Origin: Myxocyprinus asiaticus
Lineage: Eukaryota > Chordata > Actinopteri > Cypriniformes > Catostomidae
Length of the DNA: 64,000 bases
Direction of reading: 5' to 3'
Assembly: GCF_019703515.2 (NCBI RefSeq)
Contig: NC_059393.1
Coordinates: 12,170,001 to 12,234,000 of the forward strand
Every line of letters starts with the position of its first letter. Positions within the stretch are counted from its first letter, which is position 1. Position numbers and translations under genes: made by a program. The notes below the pieces were generated by a model. The model searched no databases. It had not been told where the DNA came from and saw only the letters and a program-made list of their open reading frames with translations. This document shows positions 49,587 to 62,060 of this stretch, one piece after another.

Positions 49587-51815
49587 GAGGCTCGTTGTCG
49601 TCGGGATTAAAGCGAATGTTAAAACATCAGGTAGGCTATTTCATTACACAACATCATTAGCCTACATTCCAATATCAAATCAACTAATTGGCAAACGTTT
49701 TATTCTATCGTTTAAACAGTTATAAAGAGGACACACAGACATTTTTTATTTATTTTGAGGATCTGTCCATGTTTACCAGCACCTCTCGAGCGGGGCCTTG
49801 GGTTTATTTAACTGATGTATATTCGCGCGCGTATTCGGTGCTCGCGCTGGATTTGTTGTAATTGACACTCACGCGGGGACGCGAGAAACAGGGAACAGCC
49901 CCCCATCTGCTGGTAGATAGCTCCTGTCTCACCCCCCCTCCGCCACAGCCTGCAGTTCATCCATCCCTTTCTCACCGCAACGCTTGGGCTTTTGGACGGC
50001 GCCCACCGGCTCACGGTAAAACACCACTTTTTGTATTGTTTAGGGACGAAGGTGTATTGTTTCTTAAGGGGAAGGAGAAATTAAATAGATTTGCATCTTT
50101 TATTTTTGACCTGACACGTTATTTATACATAATTGGTGCGGTTTCCTAAGGCAATTTGCACATGTGACAGGTGAGACAGGTAAAAGTTAACGCAGACTAA
50201 AAAAAAAAAAAATAAATAATAATAAAAAAAAAAAATGCAACGTAAGAATGAACATCGATTTAAAGATTAGTTTGGAGTTTTTTTTTTGTTTTGTTTTTTT
50301 TTCGTATTGAAGCCTGGTCTTATATGGAACAATATATAGCCTACAGAGATTTGTGTTTTCTTTGTTACGTTATAATGTTGACCTTAAGATTTGAGATCAA
50401 CATATAGCCTAAATACATTTACCTAAATATTACAATAAATATTAAAGTGTGACAGTCGTAGCCTATTGTTCGTTTAAAAAGAGGCGCGATGCATTTGTTC
50501 CTCTTGGTGAAAAGTAGGCAACAGTGCAAAAAATAGAGACAAATGGGTTAATACTGCATAGTTTTATTTATTTATTTTTTTTATTTGTATTTTATTTTTC
50601 TGTATAGAAAATAATCCACTTTGCTCGCACAGTGACATAGGCTTAAGACAAGAGAAGGCAATAATTGGTTGCTTAAATACGCTATCCAGTGAAAGCTGTA
50701 CAAAATAAATAAATAAATAAATAAATAAATAAATTGGTCGATTAAAAATTATTTAGCAAAATATTGAGGTGAAATGACGCAACAAAAATGAAATCGCAAT
50801 TACAATGCATTATTATACAGACACTTACAGTGTAATCTGCTTCGAATATTTATTCGAATGCAAAAGAGTTTCTAATAAGCCGATTGTGTTTTAGATTATA
50901 ACATTTAGGTTCTTGTGTTAAATCCCTTTAATTTGAACAAATTAAAACGCACTGCTGATGTAAAGCTCCATTTGTCTTTTATTAGCACGTGCGATAAATC
51001 TTTGGAATCTTTTCCCGTCAATTATAGCTGAATTTGACAGATACAAATTGACAAATTGAAAATGACCTCCGAAAGGAGAGGCACGATTAAAGCTCTTAGA
51101 TCTGTCAAGTACAAAACTCATTTATGAATTTATTCTAAGAGGAGAAATCATTTCTGAATGGTAAGTGTTGAGAGTAAAGGGCGCGAAAATAGGCAAATGT
51201 ACTCCAAAACTAATTAAACAGGGAACAGATAGAAGAACGGGATGAAGTGAGGAGAAAGAGCAAATGACAACAAAGCAGCTACATGTCAAAACTATTTAGA
51301 CTTCCAAATTAAATCAACACTGAAACCTGAAGTCCCGCTCATTTAATAAGAGCCACAGATCGTGCATCCCAAGTTTGGGTAATTGCAGTAGCTAAGGCAA
51401 ATCATAATCTTTAAAAGAATAAATAAAATAAATACAAGTTAGGAAGGCTATATTCATGCAATAATTCGTAATTTAATAAAACAATAATAATAATAACGGG
51501 CATTAGGTTATACACTTTAAAAGCGTGATGTAAATTGAGAGATGCATAAAATCTTATACACAAGCCATGCTGCCTTTTAGATATGATTATGTGGATTCAC
51601 CATCTAGGGGCTAATTGTTAAATATTTTAGATTTTATTGTAGCCATGTGATTCCTCGAATGGAGTCATATAGAAAAGAAACTTACATTTGCGATATATTT
51701 CAAAGAATCTAAACAACTACTCCATCCAACATCATCGCTCCCCCTTCCCGCACTTTCTCCTCCTTTTCTCTCTGTCTCCCGCAAACACACGCAGACAGAG
51801 AGTGAGAGAATTAGA

Positions 51816-51816
<1 letters not shown>
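49587..51816 (+). promoter_or_regulatory. lhx9: Upstream region of lhx9 with a CpG-rich segment
   Basis: A CpG-containing block at about 49785-50015 (ATTCGCGCGCGTATTCGG, CGCAACGCTTGGGC, GGACGGCGCCCACC) ends at CACG|GTAAAA, which could be a donor of a non-coding first exon. Alternative 5' exons are known for LHX9 in mammals, but I could not find the coding alternative start here. An AAAT repeat lies at 50704-50734. The rest is AT-rich. Confidence 0.4.

Positions 51817-51879
<63 letters not shown>
51817..51879. repeat. CA dinucleotide microsatellite
   Basis: About 31 uninterrupted CA units. Open frames across it on both strands are artefacts. Confidence 0.97.
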
Positions 51880-51881
<2 letters not shown>

Positions 51882-53091
51882 TGATGGCAGTCAGACAACT
51901 TTTGAAATCAGCTTCATTTCAATCTTTGGTCCATTTTCATTTTAGATGTGCTATACATGCATGCACTAACACGATAATAACGGGTAGTATTACATTTTCT
52001 TATAGTAGGCTATTTTAAATTATTCGATTATTTCTGAATATATGCAATGGAGCCATAAGCCGCCGAGTGCATATTACAAAATAAACGCGGTTACGTTTTT
52101 GACTTTCTTAAAACTAGAAAATGCACTATTGCCACAAGTAATATAAGGTAATATAACCCTTTATCATCTATAAAGGCCTAAGCCTAAAACAATTACAGGA
52201 CTGTATTCGGAAACTGAACTGAGACTCAAAGATGCAACTCTTCTGTTTTAGGTGTTTTAATTACAGATGAGTTGTCAGACAAGTGAAATCAATAGCCTGT
52301 AGTTTACAAAAATGATCTAAACAAACACTACACAACATGCAGGACAAATACCAAAGCTGCATGCAATTTCTCACGAGGACGCAAAATTATATTGAAATTA
52401 TATGACTTCAGTATTCCTAGACTCTTTAATCCTATTCAATTACAATATTGTAAATAACCATTTAGTAGAAAGCCAAAGCAGCAATGCATTTATGTATAAT
52501 TCAAAAGAAAACCTAAATGAAAAAGAAAGAAAACCTCCTTTATAAAAATGGCAAAGTGGCAAAACACCAGCTAAAAAGAAGTTAAAGGTCTATACCAAGT
52601 GCTTTTCACGCTCGTGTTGCTCATCACCACCGGTTTGAAGAGAGAGTGACAGGTCTTTGTTGGTGAATAGAAATCAGTGGCATTGGAGAGAGGGAGGACT
52701 CCTCCTACCCAATTACCCAAGCTAGGCAGGCGTTTGCTCTCTTCACAAATAGGACACAGGATCTCTAACACACACAGTCCCAAACCTGACTATCAACCAT
52801 TCGGATCCCCAGTAGGAGATTGGGACTATCTGTAATCGCACGTTTTAAAACTTCTGACGCATAAACATCCTTCAGACTTGTGGTTTGCCCCATATCGTCC
52901 GGACTATACTTTTTCCCCTCCTGCTTAACAAGACATTGGAGAAGTGGACTGGTTCCTGCCCCTCTTGCTCCTGCGCTCTCCAGCAAGTTCCACCTTATCT
53001 GTCGGCTCTGTTTTTAAAGATTTGTATTGCATTTGTGTGAATTTGTTGGTGCAGATCCCTTCGGATGTTTTAAGGATCCGGCAAACTGTAT
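51880..53091 (+). promoter_or_regulatory. lhx9: Proximal promoter and 5' UTR of lhx9 (extent estimated)
   Basis: The last 500 bases before the lhx9 ATG are less AT-rich than the rest and contain no open frame in the lhx9 frame beyond a TAA at 53071-53073, which fixes the ATG at 53092 as the first possible start in this exon. No TATA box could be assigned with confidence. Confidence 0.45.
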
Positions 53092-53265
53092 ATGGAAGTT
53101 GTGGGGCGCAAGGTGAAAGAAAGCAGTTGCACATTGCGTCCAGCAGCCATGCTTTTCCACGGCATCTCTGGGGATCATATTCAAGGGATCATGGAGGAGA
53201 TGGAGAGGAGATCTAAAACGGAGTCTCGTCTGGCTAAAACAGTCCAGATGAACGGGCGAGAGACG
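53092..53265 (+). CDS. lhx9: lhx9 coding exon 1
   Basis: 58 residues from MEVVGRKVKESSCTLRP to MNGRET, ending at donor GTAAGA. An in-frame stop at 53071 precedes the ATG. Met-20 (MLFHGIS) is where mammalian alternative first exons join the common sequence. Confidence 0.95.
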
Positions 53266-54603
53266 GTAAGATTTGGGTTTTAATCGTTTATTTTTCGTTT
53301 GGGTAAATGTCAGGTCGCCTTAAACTGGCTAACTTCAGCAACCCGTTTTTCGTCACACTTAACAGTTTGTAATCAACTTCCAATAAGAAGAAGAAGAAAA
53401 AAAAAGAAAATCGACGTAGGATCGTTGTTTTGCAACAATAGCGAGTATTGAGAAACATACCAAAAATCGTATCGTGTTGAATTTTTTAAACATGAGCCTT
53501 TTAAATTGCTTATAGGCTATATGATACAATTAGGCCTATAATTTGAAAAGTAATTTGTAAAATTGTACTGTGTTGTAATTCAATGGGCTATTACCGATTT
53601 GTATTAACACCGTCGTGGTTATTATTATTATTATTACTATTAGGCCTGTTATTATGATCATTATAAATATTTGGCCTATTATTATTTTATAATTCCATAT
53701 GACATTTTCATGCATTTAGAAAACAAAGTAGGCCTAATACGTTTGAAAGAGAATGTAAAACATGCCTAGGCCTGAAGGTAACTTAAATGGCTAGCTAGAG
53801 CCATGCATAACCTCTACCTTTAATTGAGTAAATCGGTCTGTCTATTCAAACATCCAGTTTGTCACTCTGTTGACAATTAAACATGCAAAATGCCCCCATA
53901 TAGTACGTTTGTAAGTTAATCAGTCTAAAGTTTTATTTAGTAGCAAATATGTTGGTGCAAACTCGATTATTGTCATACACATTGAACATCAACGCGTCAA
54001 CGTCCACTCACACCATCACTTTTGCTTTATTTATTTATTTATTTATATATTTTTTTGAAGACGATGCCCTCCATGAGTCCAGAGAAGCCTGCCTTGTGCG
54101 CCGGCTGCGGTGGCAAAATCTCCGACAGATACTACTTACTCGCCGTTGATAAACAGTGGCATTTACGGTGTCTGAAGTGTTGTGAATGTAAACTGGCCCT
54201 CGAGTCCGAGCTGACGTGTTTTGCAAAGGATGGCAGCATTTACTGCAAAGAGGATTACTACAGGTAAGAGTAAACTTTGAAGCTTGAATTATGTATTAGG
54301 CCAATTTAGTAGGCCTTAGGGTTGGAAATGTTTTGTGACAATACATACATAAATAAATATAATAATAGTAATAAAAACGTAAAGTGGTGCCAGCATGGCA
54401 AGCTATTGACCCATATAGTGATTTTGAATGATTAACTGACTAGCTTAAACCTGAGCTGGTCTTAAAGCATGTGGATTCATTAATGCTTAGAATAATTCAT
54501 GACTAAAAAGTCTAAAATGTGTGCAAATAAAATGTACATCTAACCAGTTATTTATGGCCAACTAAAACGACAAAAAGCTTTTCATTTTAAAGGAAATGTA
54601 GGC

Positions 54604-54655
<52 letters not shown>

Positions 54656-56800
54656 ATCTATATCTATATATATATATATATATAAACGAAAATAAATTTT
54701 GTGAGAAATGTTCTGGAATGCATTTTGTAAATAAAGTGGAAAGCCACTTGACACCTATATTTTTAGTAACCCTTCAGAATAACTTTCACTGATAACAATG
54801 AGAAACTTTACTTTAGCATAGGCTAATTCTTAACGGATCATTACTTAATGTGCATTGACAAAAAATAGAAACTTTAGTATTTTTTCATAGCTATTCATAT
54901 TTAAATGTAGGCCACATGCTGTTAAACATAGGCATATAACCATGCTAATGATTTAATGAAAATTATTATAAAGTGTTCGCAATCTATATTTCATTTCCTC
55001 GATAATAAATGACGTTTACTGTTTCAGAAGGTTCTCCGTGCAGAGATGTGCCCGCTGCCACCTCGGGATCTCCGCCTCGGAAATGGTGATGCGCGCCAGG
55101 GACTCCGTGTACCATCTGAGCTGCTTCACCTGCACCACATGCAGCAAAACACTGACCACGGGTGACCATTTCGGCATGAAAGACAACTTGGTTTACTGCC
55201 GGGTTCACTTCGAGACCCTTATTCAGGGAGAGTATCACCCTCAATTAAACTACGCTGAATTGGCGTCCAAAGGCGGAGGGCTTGCGATGCCTTACTTCAA
55301 TGGCACCGGCACGGTGCAGAAAGGAAGGCCTCGGAAGAGAAAGAGTCCGGCGATGGGGATAGATATCGGCAGTTACAACTCAGGTGAAATGTTTATTAAT
55401 AGTGGTTCAATGGCCTAATTGAAGACAGATAATAAGGGTGACTAGTTGAAACTGAATGGCGACCAAACACAAAACAAAGGCCTCCAGTACATTATTAAAA
55501 ATAGAGGTTCTTTATCAGCACCTATGGTTCCATAAATAACCGTTAACATCTATGGAACCTTCCCAATGCACAAAATGTTCTTAGTAATGGGAAAAAGTTC
55601 TTTAGATTGGAAAAAGGCTATTCAAATTGGTTCTTTTGAGAACCTTTCACTGAAAGGTTCTTTGGGGAACTAAAAATGGTTCTTCTATGGCATTACTGTG
55701 AAACACCCTTTTTGGAACCTTAATTTTAGTTACACTTTATATTATGGTGTTCGTGTTAATGTGTTATAAGCACTGAACAATTTTAACGAACAACACGAAG
55801 CTAGAAGCCTTGTTGTTAGCCTATTACTATTATAATTACATTGTAATTATTGCGCATTGGATTTGAATTACATTGTAATAATATAGTAATAATAAGAAGA
55901 ATATGGAATATGTAAGCTAGTAGCTTTTAGTGCTTTTTTTGGCATCAGATTTTGTTTTCGCTACAGTAATGTGCTGCAGCAGTCAGGCTTATTAAGTCGA
56001 AAGCTTACAGCGCTGTTGATTACATCTGATTAATTATAGGCCTTTCTCATTAGTGCGTCATCAAACATCTCATTTGAAATTCTCAAAGGAGTGAACCCAT
56101 GACCCAACCTCACGTGCAGGGATCATAGCAATTGAACACCACTTGCCTGCAGGCCTATATTTATGCTTTTATATTGTATCAGCCAGGCCCGCATTAATTC
56201 ACATTCCTCGATTTTTATTTTAAATTCGATTTTTTTTTATTTTTTTTATTATTATTATTCTTCTTCTTCTTCTTCTTCTTCTTCTAATATTGGAATTTGG
56301 ACACAAAACGTCATAATGCATCTGCGCCTGTTTTGTTGTGGCTGTTACAATAACTGTCTGCTTGGGAAAATTTGGCTTTGTGTGCCAAGTTTCTGCCGTT
56401 CTTCATGAACGGAGAAAAAGAAGGGTAATCTGACTGTTAATTGTTCTCCGTTAATTGAATGTGACATTGGAATCTCTGGCCTCAACCCACCAGCTCAGAT
56501 TCAGCCACATGAATGTCATCGCTGTTCTCAGGACAAAAACATGCGCGTTATTAAATGTACGCAGAGCAATCCGAATTTAAACAGTTTCAGCCTTTTTAGA
56601 TTCTTATTTATATTCTTAAAACGTGTTGTGAAATTGGAAATATTTTGTGAAGACCTACGCTGAAGTTTGTCTTTTAAAATAAGCGGTCGTCAGTTTCAAT
56701 TTTATCGTTAATTTCTGTGAGCAAAAAAAAAAAAAAAAAAAAAAAAAGAAAAAAATCCTTTTGGCGTTATGATAAATTTACAATGGATTACTAAAGATTG

Positions 56801-56842
<42 letters not shown>

Positions 56843-59114
56843 CATCATCATTATTATCTGAGCTTTCTTTTTATTTCTAACCTTAAAATAATCTTGTTTC
56901 AAGTTATTAATTTATTTACTTTGGCTTTTTTTTTTTTCTCCTTATTTATTATCAGATTTTTTTCGTCTACAGTCTATGTTTTACTACTAAAACGAATGCA
57001 TTTTTTAACTATAAATATACTGCATTTGAACATTATTTACAGTGTGTCTGGCGTCATAATTCGTCATAAAACTACAACGCAACAGTCGACTTGTTGCATA
57101 GATATTTGTAGATTGAGACCTCTGGTGGCAAAAATGGAACGTCGGTCGTGAAAGCGATTTATATGAGAAAACTGTAATCATGAGCTTCTCATAGTGATGT
57201 AAATTTAAATGAATTATTGCTTGCATTTTTCATAGTGCTGTAAACAAACGTAAACGGAGCATCAATATAATTAATTACCACATGAATCAAATCGAGCAGC
57301 GCACTGCATAAGGTTGTAACGTAAAACTGACACATTTAAATATGATTTCAGGTATTTTTTTTTGGCACGGTATAATATGTAGTTTGTAGGTATAAATGCA
57401 GATATTTTCAAACGTCATAAATGATCGAGCGCGTTAATTTAAGATGAAATGAAACTGAAATGTGGTGTGAAACGCATGATAATGAAGGCGACACAATTCC
57501 TTTTGCCAAAAACTCTAAATTCGGATGGAAATTGTAATAAACTGCAACAGGTTAAACGTGGAAAAAGCGGTTGTGTTGAATTTACTTGTAACATTATTGA
57601 TATCTTTTAGTGAATATTCAGGAACGTAGATCACCTTCAATGTAAAAACATAATTTCTGTTTTTAAAGTAATTTTAGATAGGTGTCATTTGATTTAATGA
57701 CATTATTAACAGCATAATAGTCCACACTATATCTCTGAAAGCAGCTTTGCAATTTAAAGAAATTAGGAATTTTCTCTTTTAAATACTAGCTTTCTCTGCT
57801 CTCCTTCATAAGTAAATATGCTTATGTTACCCTTTATTATTAAAGTTCTATAATATCAATAGCTTTATAGTTTCGCATTGCATTGTAACCAAAGCAGAAT
57901 TCAAAGGGTCATATTCAAGTCAAATTCAAACAAAGCTGAATGCTTTAAGATAATATCCCCCTCAAAGCTCTCAGATAGATAGATAGATAGATATGATCTT
58001 GTTCATTGTTGGGTCATTCTTATTTTCACTGAGCTTCGGTTCTGCCCTGTTCTTGACACTCAGGTTGTAACGAGAACGAAGCAGACCATTTGGATCGGGA
58101 TCAGCAGCCCTACCCTCCTTCCCAGAAAACCAAACGCATGCGTACATCGTTTAAACACCATCAGCTTCGCACCATGAAGTCTTACTTTGCCATAAACCAC
58201 AACCCTGATGCCAAGGACTTAAAACAACTTGCCCAAAAGACAGGCCTGACCAAGAGAGTTCTTCAGGTAAGCATCGACCGAACTCACATACACACCAATC
58301 TTCTCATCTCATCCTTTTTTTTTTGTTGTTGTTTTTATGCTTTCAGTTTTTATCCATCGTTAACCCAGGGTAATTTTTTGTTTTGTTATGCCATGTAGTC
58401 ACACATGTTGCAAGGCAATAGCTAGAAGTTGTTAGTTTTAGTCCAATGTGCTTAATTTGATTCTGAATGATTTTAAATGGATGCTTAATTCAAGGGGCAA
58501 TACTGGTCCATTGACGAACCTTAAAAAATACAAATGTTTGGAAATAGATATACCAAACATCATACAGACACCAATTACTTATTTCTGGTGATCAGGCACT
58601 CTGTATTGGATTATGTGCATTTGGAAGAAGGTTAATGAAGGTCCCGATGAAATAGATTGTTGAGGCCTGTTAGTAGCGCCTATCGATACTTGTACAGCAT
58701 TTCTTCGTAAGCTCCTTTCACTATGGTATTGTTTAGTAGTAATAAACTTTGTGATAATAAAGATATTCAGATTCATGATACATTCTAAGTAAAGACAAAA
58801 ATATGACAATCATTCGAAGCAAACATAAAAAGAGTAAAGACACTGGGATTGGTTTGCAGGTTTGGTTCCAAAACGCACGGGCCAAATTCAGAAGGAACGT
58901 TTTGCGGCAGGAGAATGGGGGTGTTGATAAGGCTGACGGCACGTCACTTCCACCGCCCTCTTCCGACAGCGGTGCTCTGAGCCCACCCAGCACGGCCTCA
59001 ACACTAACTGACCTGACCAATCCCTCTATCACCGTAGTAACATCAGTGACCTCTAGTTTGGACAGCCACGAATCTGGGAGTCCCCCACAAACTACCTTGA
59101 CAAACCTTTTCTAA
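53092..59114 (+). CDS. lhx9: LIM/homeobox protein Lhx9, complete five-exon gene
   Basis: A LIM-homeodomain transcription factor of the apterous group, acting in the nucleus in gonad, limb/fin and forebrain development. Its LIM domains bind LDB1-type cofactors. Exons: 53092-53265, 54061-54263, 55028-55383, 58064-58266 and 58860-59114, with intron phases 0, 2, 1, 0 and GT-AG ends. The joined frame gives 396 aa, close to mammalian LHX9 (about 397). LIM1 is at about residues 71-126 (CAGCGGKISDRYYLL), LIM2 at 133-190 (CARCHLGISASEMVM), a basic KGRPRKRKS motif at about 225, and a homeodomain at 267-326 with VWFQNARAKFRR. The ending TTLTNLF is typical. All zinc ligands appear present. Lhx2 is excluded by the N-terminus (MLFHGISGDHIQGIMEEMER) and by synteny. 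Confidence 0.97.
54061..54263 (+). CDS. lhx9: lhx9 coding exon 2 (LIM domain 1)
   Basis: Starts TMPSMSPEKPALCAGCGGK after an acceptor (TTTTTTTGAAG) and ends in phase 2 at GTAAGA. It holds the whole first LIM zinc-binding module up to CKEDYY. Confidence 0.95.
54605..54684. repeat. TATC tetranucleotide and TA microsatellite in lhx9 intron 2
   Basis: About 12 TATC units (54605-54652), then a TATATC and TA run to 54684. Confidence 0.95.
55028..55383 (+). CDS. lhx9: lhx9 coding exon 3 (LIM domain 2 and linker)
   Basis: Acceptor TTACTGTTTCAG. It encodes RFSVQRCARCHLGISASEMV through the second LIM domain, the PYFNGTGTVQKGRPRKRKS linker and IGSYNS, then donor CAG|GTGAAA in phase 1. Confidence 0.95.
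55504..55722. mobile_element. MITE in lhx9 intron 3
   Basis: Begins AGGTTCTTTAT and ends TTTTTGGAACCT. The interior AAAGGTTCTTTGGGGAACTA and GGTTCTTCTATGGCATTACT is a sequence very common in teleost genomes. No coding capacity. Confidence 0.7.
55723..58063 (+). other. lhx9: lhx9 intron 3, remainder
   Basis: No exon or RNA gene recognised. Simple repeats: CTT at about 56259-56285, an A-tract at 56724-56746, ATT at 56802-56841 followed by ATC, and a short GATA run at 57974-57993. Intron 3 (2.7 kb) is the longest intron of the gene; the acceptor is TCTTGACACTCAG. Confidence 0.6.
58064..58266 (+). CDS. lhx9: lhx9 coding exon 4 (homeodomain, first 46 residues)
   Basis: Starts with two bases completing Gly-245, then CNENEADHLDRDQQPYPPSQ and the homeodomain to KRVLQ, ending phase 0 at CAG|GTAAGC. 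The split falls in helix 3, right before VWFQN. This exon can join either 58860 (full-length) or 61201 (Lhx9 alpha). Confidence 0.96.
58267..58859 (+). other. lhx9: lhx9 intron 4
   Basis: 593 bases between GTAAGC and GGTTTGCAG. The open frame that reads from exon 4 into it (to 58398) is intron read-through, not an exon. Confidence 0.9.
58860..59114 (+). CDS. lhx9: lhx9 coding exon 5 (end of homeodomain and C-terminus)
   Basis: Begins VWFQNARAKFRRNVLRQENG, then a Ser/Thr/Pro-rich tail (PPSSDSGALSPPSTASTLTD) and the ending QTTLTNLF with TAA at 59112-59114. Confidence 0.96.
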   Translation, partial: VWFQNARAKFRRNVLRQENGGVDKADGTSLPPPSSDSGALSPPSTASTLTDLTNPSITVVTSVTSSLDSHESGSPPQTTLTNLF

Positions 59115-60840
59115 CACAGATTTGTTTTTGTCTTTTATCCCCATTTATTTTCAGATTTTATTTTTAATTTTTTGTCCACAAAAAACACCCTTCGGCAACC
59201 AGAGACAGACCTTTGGAAAATAATGTAAACACAAATGAAAGACAAGAAGACCTACTAAATGTGTAGCATTTGCAACCACGTGGCAGCTGAGTTTGTAGTA
59301 CTTGTCAATTATATGTTTTTGTGTTAACACTTTTAAATCTGGGCAGTCATGTGAATTGGGACAGTGAGCGCTTATACAACTGATATTCAGGGTTTGACTT
59401 TTTTTTTCTTTTTACTTTATTTCTCCACAAAAAAAACATTTATAATGTGATTTTCAGTTTTCTGCAACACATTAAACACCGACTAGATTTACTGAAAAAC
59501 AATAAATAAATAAAAAAAATAAAAACAGTAAATCAACGTACATGGTTTACTGATTAGTGTACTTTAGCATTTCTGGTATGGAAATCTAAATATATTTCTA
59601 AGAATTTGCTGTCATAATTTAAATGAAAATTATTTAATTTCAAATAAATTTTAGAATTTAAATTTGTTTATTCCATATTTGAAGGTATTCTTAATCAAAC
59701 AATTACTACAATTACTTGCGTTCTGCAGGGATTTAACAGAATGAAAAAAATTTGAACAGGAAATGGTTTTAACAAGTTCTATCCCAAAGAGATCATTCTA
59801 GACTTTTTAGATCACAGTAGCCCTCAAGTCAGAACTCAAATGCCAGGTGGATGCTGTAACCTCACTTTAGGTTCATTCTGTCTTTGACACTAGATTGCAT
59901 CGAATAACTGTTGATTGATAACTGTTCAAAATATTACTACCGAATATTCCAAAAAGTGGTGGAAAATCAATTCTTTACATTATATTTTCAGTGTGGCCTA
60001 CATTTGAATTAAATAACTAAAAGAGCACATTTAACCCTAATTCTAATTTAAATGCTCAGTGACACTATAGTACCCAGTAGGATGCATTGCACTGTGATTT
60101 GTGAATGTTCAGCTCTTATTAATTTTATTAATTCAGAAAATTCAGAATTCAGGCTAATTAGAGGAGAAAAATCGGTCACTTATTTTCTTTCCCCCTACTT
60201 GTTTTTTCCTCCTGCCACAATTTTAAAGCATATTCTTTTATTTTATTCTTAAACAGACCCTTGCCACTGAACAGACCAAAAAAATATTTATTGTGGGCTT
60301 GGAGGCTCAAGTGCGGGACAGTTTAGTATCGGCCGGGCTCTTATAGGGTGAAACATTTCCTTGTGTGATGACAAATTTGTTCTGTTGTAGAACAAAGTGG
60401 TACACTAGATCTACTTCATGAAGTAGATGCTTAACTCAGTTTTACTATGTGCCTTATGCGATTACTTGGAAAAGAGTTTGTGAAATTCAGGAGATACATG
60501 TTTGTTTGTTCGATGATTTACATCCTTGGAACGCCTCACTAGTTTTGTACTGTTCTGTTTTTCATCTGATTTTTTTAATGGTGTATTCTGTTACAAGGGG
60601 GCAGCGATGTCATAGAAAGCAGTTGTGCACTCTCAGATATAGTTGGTAAATCCGAGAATCATATATATTGATCTTCGTGTTAATAGTACAGTACGTGTTC
60701 TATCAAGATTGTCCATGTTTCCTTGTTTCTTGAAAAAAGATGGTGTATAGAAACTATTTCCCCTTAAATATTTATGGACCAAACAAGTTGTTATATCTTA
60801 TTAAATTTGTGTGAATAAAAAAAATACTTTGCTTTACAAG
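59115..60840 (+). other. lhx9: lhx9 3' untranslated region (full-length isoform)
   Basis: Long AT-rich 3' flank. AATAAA signals occur at 59501 and at 60814-60819; the latter is followed by an A-rich stretch and is the better distal candidate. No other gene seen. Confidence 0.6.
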
Positions 60841-61200
60841 AGTTTTACTTTTCATTACACAAACCATTTTTATGTTGCTTCTCAGATTTAAACTTCTGCT
60901 CACACCAGAAAAACATGACAGATCGAACAGATAGCAAAACAAACTCCTTGCACATGTCTTGCTTTCATTCTGACATCGATTTTAAATTTGATCTGTTTAT
61001 TGTTACAAAGTAATGCCCCATGGATTTGAACCAAATGCCCTGTAGTCACAAGCGAATTGGAAAGAAAAATGCTTTTTAATGCATGAACATGGCTATAATA
61101 CAAATCAAAGGAATGCTAGAAAGCATATAGTACAAATAAACCTCTCAAAGCAAGGTTGCTCTGTAGTTTAATATATTGTTACTTTATGATTTCTTTTCAG
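60841..61200 (+). other. Spacer before the alternative lhx9 terminal exon
   Basis: Non-coding; ends in the pyrimidine-rich acceptor ATGATTTCTTTTCAG at 61186-61200. Confidence 0.6.
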
Positions 61201-61257
61201 GGAGAACAAATCTTGGGGCATTACAGCCATACTTCACGACGTTTGAAAATTCCCTAA
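61201..61257 (+). CDS. lhx9: lhx9 alternative terminal coding exon (Lhx9 alpha isoform)
   Basis: After an acceptor ending at 61200, a frame in phase 0 with exon 4 encodes GEQILGHYSHTSRRLKIP and a TAA at 61255-61257. Spliced to exon 4 it gives 330 aa that stop 46 residues into the homeodomain and lack WFQNAR. Mammals have an equivalent isoform (Lhx9 alpha) with, as I recall, nearly the same tail. The protein should keep LIM-cofactor binding but not normal DNA binding, so a modulatory role has been proposed for it. A reader taking only long open frames would miss this exon. Confidence 0.88.
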   Translation, partial: GEQILGHYSHTSRRLKIP

Positions 61258-62060
61258 AGTATTTAACGAAGGGGGAAAACTTTGATCGGAATACTTCACC
61301 ATTGAAGACAAAGACAATATTAGGATCAGATATTAGAGTGACACACACATACACACACACACACACACACAAAAAAGCGAATCCAATTTTTTCTTTTGGT
61401 GTTCTGAATGTTTAAATCCATCTTTGTAAGAGAGTCCACAACAAACGGGATATTATGACCTGTTAAAACAGGACAATGATAACAACAAGGAAGAAAAGGA
61501 GCATATAAAAGTTGTACAGTATTGTAGATATATATATATATAAAAAAAGAGCAACCTTGCTCAAAGAGGCGACTGCAAGAGATGGGAGACTTTGCACACA
61601 TATGCACCCACAAATGCATGCATGTCTACACAGATAAACACAGAGAACATATTACCTTGTAATTCTGCATGCTGTTAAACATTCCTGTGCCACAAATGTC
61701 ACTTATCATAAACACACAGCCCTCCTAAAACTTGGCAGCAAAATGTCCAGCCAAGGGAAGCTGAATAGGAACACTATAGAACTCTTATGGAACACCATAT
61801 GGCTGTATAATAAAACAAACACACACACACAAAGAAAAGTAAAAAAGACAAATATTCACATCTTTGCATGCACTTTACAATGTTAACATCTATTTCAGAT
61901 GGATAATATTTTATATTGATGTTTCATTTGTTGTCTGTTGTATACTACAAGCATTAAAAGTAATTTTCCTTGTAAAGCCAAAATCTTACCGTAAAAGGAG
62001 AGTTAAAAAAAAAAATCCATGAAAGCATGCTTGATTTTACAATAAACTGGTTATCTTAGA
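61258..62060 (+). other. lhx9: Probable 3' UTR of the Lhx9 alpha transcript
   Basis: Candidate poly(A) signals: AATAAA at about 61808 and 62041-62046. An AC tract lies at about 61341-61371 and a TA run at 61529-61541. No other gene. Confidence 0.5.

Noticed and set aside
49862..50149. 95-codon frame in the CpG-rich block upstream of lhx9
   Set aside because: Proline-rich only because of GC content; it runs through the putative donor at about 50014 and has no homeodomain-family features.
51665..51945. Open frames on both strands through the CA repeat
   Set aside because: They consist of dipeptide repeats from the microsatellite.
58090..58398. 102-codon frame covering the homeodomain and continuing into 58267-58398 as if one exon
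   Set aside because: A strong GTAAGC donor follows CTTCAG and the conserved VWFQN continues at 58860; the extra codons are intron 4 read-through.
61176..61415. 79-codon frame overlapping the alternative lhx9 exon
   Set aside because: It is in the wrong frame relative to exon 4 and runs into a CA microsatellite; the real frame is the 19-codon one starting at 61201.
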